Program-made: the position numbers and the translations under genes
The notes under the pieces: model-generated
What the model was told of the DNA's origin: nothing
Databases searched by the model: none
The model's input: the letters and a program-made list of their open reading frames with translations, nothing else
NCBI GenBank assembly: GCA_002393835.1
Contig: DGTW01000276.1
Span: 1-8,099, forward strand
Length of the DNA: 8,099 nt
Source: Treponema sp. UBA4326
GTDB lineage: Bacteria; Spirochaetota; Spirochaetia; Treponematales; Treponemataceae
Reading direction: 5' to 3'
In this document: in pieces, positions 6,017 to 8,099 of the stretch
How the letters are laid out: every line of letters starts with the position of its first letter
Numbering within the stretch: position 1 is the first letter of the stretch

Positions 6017-6780
6017 CCCTTACAGAGCTAAACAGATACTTCAATTCATTCCTTCACAAAGAAGACTATGACTCTGACATTTCGCTGAATGGAATTCAAA
6101 TCGCAAACAGCGCGCCAGACGAAAAGGAAATAAAAAAAGTCGCCTTTGCAGTTGATGCCTGTCAGGCTACAGCCCTCAAAGCGGCAGAAGAAGGAGCGGA
6201 TGTCCTTTTCGTTCATCACGGCCTTTTTTGGGGACATTGCCAGACAATTACAGGCAACCACTACAAAAGAGTCGCAGCCTTCATCAAGAATGACCTGGCT
6301 TTAATCGCCTACCACATTCCCCTTGATGCAAATGAATTCGTGGGAAACAATTTCGGAATCGCAAAAAGACTGGGGCTTGAAAAAGTCCGCCCTTTCGGAA
6401 AATGGCGGGGCATGACCTTGGGAGCCTATGGAGAGCTTAGCAAGGAATGTACTATTGATGAACTAGAAGCAAAACTTTTTCCAAATGGCGAAAAAGCCAG
6501 CCATATTTTTGCTTTCGGCAAAAAACTAATAAAAAAAGTCGCCGTAATTTCGGGTGGAGCCGGAGATGATTTCGATCAGGCCGTCAAAATAGGAGCCGAT
6601 GCCTACATCACAGGTGAAGTCGGTCACGAGGAATACCACGGAATAGAAGAAGCAGGCATCAATGTGATTGCGGGCGGACACTATAACACGGAAACTGTTG
6701 GCGTTCAGCTCGTCCAAAAACGACTAGAGGAAGAAAAAGGCATTAAGACTGTTTTTATCGACATTCCTACCGGTTTATGA
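6013..6780 (+). CDS. Nif3/YbgI (DUF34) dinuclear-metal protein
   Basis: This 255-residue protein is a short-form Nif3-like protein, a family forming toroidal hexamers with a two-metal site per subunit. Homologues are often labelled GTP cyclohydrolase 1 type 2, but the physiological reaction is not settled. The metal ligands are all visible: H68 and H69 in FVHHGLFWG, D105 in YHIPLD, and H223 and E227 in GGHYNTE. The N-terminal LNGIQI (25-30) is also typical. No insertion of the PII-like middle domain of longer family members is present. A strong ribosome binding site AGGAGAGG (6001-6008) lies inside the end of the preceding gene, and the ATG overlaps that gene's TGA. The -35 of the lspA promoter lies in its last codons. 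Confidence 0.92.
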   Translation: MTLTELNRYFNSFLHKEDYDSDISLNGIQIANSAPDEKEIKKVAFAVDACQATALKAAEEGADVLFVHHGLFWGHCQTITGNHYKRVAAFIKNDLALIAYHIPLDANEFVGNNFGIAKRLGLEKVRPFGKWRGMTLGAYGELSKECTIDELEAKLFPNGEKASHIFAFGKKLIKKVAVISGGAGDDFDQAVKIGADAYITGEVGHEEYHGIEEAGINVIAGGHYNTETVGVQLVQKRLEEEKGIKTVFIDIPTGL

Positions 6781-6786
6781 TAAAAT
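6758..6786 (+). promoter_or_regulatory. Vegetative promoter of lspA
   Basis: TCGACA (6758-6763) matches 5 of 6 bases of the -35 consensus and TAAAAT (6781-6786) 5 of 6 of the -10, with a 17-base spacer. The -35 lies in the end of the Nif3 gene. A start near 6793 would leave about 19 bases before the ATG, including the ribosome binding site AAAGG at 6801-6805. lspA can thus be transcribed independently of the upstream pair, although read-through is also possible since no terminator lies between them. Confidence 0.6.
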
Positions 6787-6811
6787 CACATACTATTTTA
6801 AAAGGTAAACT

Positions 6812-7396
6812 ATGTCAGACGCTACTATTGAAGTTCAGTTTAAACCAAAATATTTTACGGCAAAAAAACTTCTGCCTCTCCTGCTGGCACTTGCCGTCAT
6901 CATTGTAGATCAGGTTACAAAAATTCTCATCACGGAAAACATTCCTCTCTACGGGCTTGGCGGGTCTTTTTTTGGAGATTTTTTGCGAATCATTCATGTG
7001 AATAACCCCGGAATCGCATTCAGCATTGGTCAGGGCTGGAGCATTGCCGTGCGAAGCATTCTTTTCAGGGCAATTCCCCTCATCGTGCTTATCGTAGTTC
7101 TCGGCGTTTACATGAGAAACGACGATTTCTCATCACTACAAAGATGGAGCATTTCTGGAATCGCCGGGGGCGGCTTCGGAAACCTTATTGACCGTTTTTT
7201 CAGGACTGAAGGAGTGGTTGATTTCATCGATGTAAAATGGTTTGGAATCGAAAAGTCGCCATTCAAATTCCTGCGCTGGGAACGATGGCCGACATTCAAC
7301 ATTGCAGATGCCGCTGTAGTCGTATGCGGAATTTTACTCATTATTTCTTTCGTTATCACAATGAAAAAATCACAGAACAAGGGAGGAGCTGAATGA
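6812..7396 (+). CDS. lspA: Lipoprotein signal peptidase (signal peptidase II)
   Basis: This inner-membrane aspartyl protease cuts the signal peptide of prolipoproteins in front of the lipidated cysteine. All family boxes are present: VDQVTK (32-37), NNPGIAFS (64-71), GGGFGNLIDR (119-128) with catalytic D127, VVDFIDV (135-141) and FNIADAAV (162-169) with catalytic D166. Four membrane helices are expected at about 20-40, 82-100, 111-130 and 166-184. The 194 residues are more than the about 165 of E. coli. The extra length is a charged N-terminal extension of about 18 residues and a longer loop between VVDF and FNIAD (residues 141-161, with a W/R/K-rich KFLRWERW). Spirochaetes carry many lipoproteins, so this is an important housekeeping gene. 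Its stop overlaps the next start by ATGA. Confidence 0.96.
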   Translation: MSDATIEVQFKPKYFTAKKLLPLLLALAVIIVDQVTKILITENIPLYGLGGSFFGDFLRIIHVNNPGIAFSIGQGWSIAVRSILFRAIPLIVLIVVLGVYMRNDDFSSLQRWSISGIAGGGFGNLIDRFFRTEGVVDFIDVKWFGIEKSPFKFLRWERWPTFNIADAAVVVCGILLIISFVITMKKSQNKGGAE

Positions 7397-7686
7397 CAAA
7401 AAAAGAAAGAACCTTTCTCTTTAACATCTGCGTAATTCTATACAACATTCTAATTGGTCTTGCGGTAACTGCCGTACTTCTTATTTCGCTTTTGTTTTTT
7501 CTCACAGAAAATCCAAATCTGTCAGAAAGCGTTTTCGTTCAAATTGCCCTGCCAATCATTCTCTTAATCGGCTTAATCGCCGCCATGTCAATTTCCGTCC
7601 ACACAGTAGGCTGGGCCATCAAAAAATTCCATCTGGAAGATAAACTCGACCCGAAAGTGGTGAACAGATACCAAAAGAAATTGTAG
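7393..7686 (+). CDS. Small two-helix membrane protein coupled to lspA
   Basis: I do not recognise this 97-residue protein. Two strong hydrophobic segments lie at about 10-37 and 47-70, joined by a short polar loop (TENPNLSESV). The C-terminal tail of about 27 residues is charged (IKKFHLEDKLDPK, then RYQKKL) and would lie in the cytoplasm if the basic N-terminus MTKKER is inside. A strong GGGAGGAG (7381-7388) precedes the ATG, which overlaps the lspA TGA. The coupling suggests a membrane function linked to lspA or simply shared expression; no function can be assigned. It is real by its start signals, coupling and hydrophobicity pattern. Confidence 0.8.
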   Translation: MTKKERTFLFNICVILYNILIGLAVTAVLLISLLFFLTENPNLSESVFVQIALPIILLIGLIAAMSISVHTVGWAIKKFHLEDKLDPKVVNRYQKKL

Positions 7687-7707
7687 GCATAAAAAAAGAC
7701 CATAAAT

Positions 7708-7809
7708 GCAAAAAAGACGGTCGGAGTCGGAGTTCTGGCACGAACTCGCCTGAGCTATGCTCACTGCGATGTTCGGGACAGGTTTCCGACGGGAGACCGT
7801 CTTTTTTGT
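7708..7809. terminator. 102-base extended palindrome acting as two-way terminator
   Basis: Arms 7709-7722 and 7795-7808 pair perfectly over 14 bases (CAAAAAAGACGGTC) plus an outer G-U, with T-runs on both strands. Inside lie further paired blocks: 7726-7731 with 7785-7790 (GTCGGA), 7735-7737 with 7779-7781, 7741-7745 with 7771-7775 (CGAAC), 7746-7749 with 7766-7769 (TCGC), and a tip 7751-7755 with 7759-7763 (TGAGC, TAT loop). About 37 Watson-Crick pairs form one long hairpin. It lies between the convergent ends of the small membrane gene (stop 7686) and pta (stop 7828), so it can terminate both. Confidence 0.85.
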
Positions 7810-7827
7810 TTTGTGTGATTACTCTAT

Positions 7828-8099
<272 letters not shown>

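Overview
The window looks like a chromosomal segment of a spirochaete, most likely a Treponema relative. The reasons are a flgM-type anti-sigma gene behind a textbook flagellar sigma-28 promoter, a histidine-kinase-ATPase-like/HDOD fusion, moderate GC with A/T-rich spacers, and the overall character of the proteins. This placement is an inference from gene content, not from a database match. No mobile element, CRISPR array, tRNA or rRNA is visible. It reads as ordinary core chromosome with several odd details, not as a defence or prophage island.

Left part (1-3242, + strand). A short non-coding leader holds two hairpins and a promoter. It is followed by rsmI (16S rRNA 2'-O-methyltransferase, lacking the usual C-terminal tail). 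flgM follows, with a sigma-28 promoter that overlaps the rsmI stop codon, and a rho-independent terminator closes flgM. Then come a strongly degenerate member of the iron-containing alcohol dehydrogenase family and, 21 bases later, a TrmH/SpoU-type RNA 2'-O-methyltransferase with an unusual N-terminal half. Two RNA 2'-O-methyltransferases of different folds therefore sit within 3.2 kb.

Middle (3327-4829, - strand). One large regulator-like protein joins a GHKL-ATPase-like N-terminal domain to a C-terminal HDOD domain. It runs convergent to the TrmH gene and divergent from the next block.

Right part (4901-7686, + strand). Two tightly coupled pairs, each joined by a 4-base ATGA stop/start overlap. 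The first is a membrane-anchored alpha/beta-hydrolase-like protein with no recognisable catalytic serine, coupled to a Nif3/DUF34 dinuclear-metal protein. The second is lspA (lipoprotein signal peptidase), preceded by its own promoter and coupled to a small two-helix membrane protein. The window ends with the C-terminal 90 codons of pta (phosphate acetyltransferase) on the - strand. The small-protein gene and pta converge on a 102-base, nearly fully paired palindrome that can end transcription in both directions.

Points worth attention: (a) rsmI and the HDOD gene both show TATAAT followed by exactly six bases and then ATG, with no Shine-Dalgarno sequence, which suggests leaderless mRNAs; (b) the sigma-28/flgM promoter implies autoregulation of the flagellar checkpoint; (c) two enzyme-family proteins have lost their expected catalytic residues; (d) the terminator between the small membrane protein and pta appears to have a structured insert in its loop.
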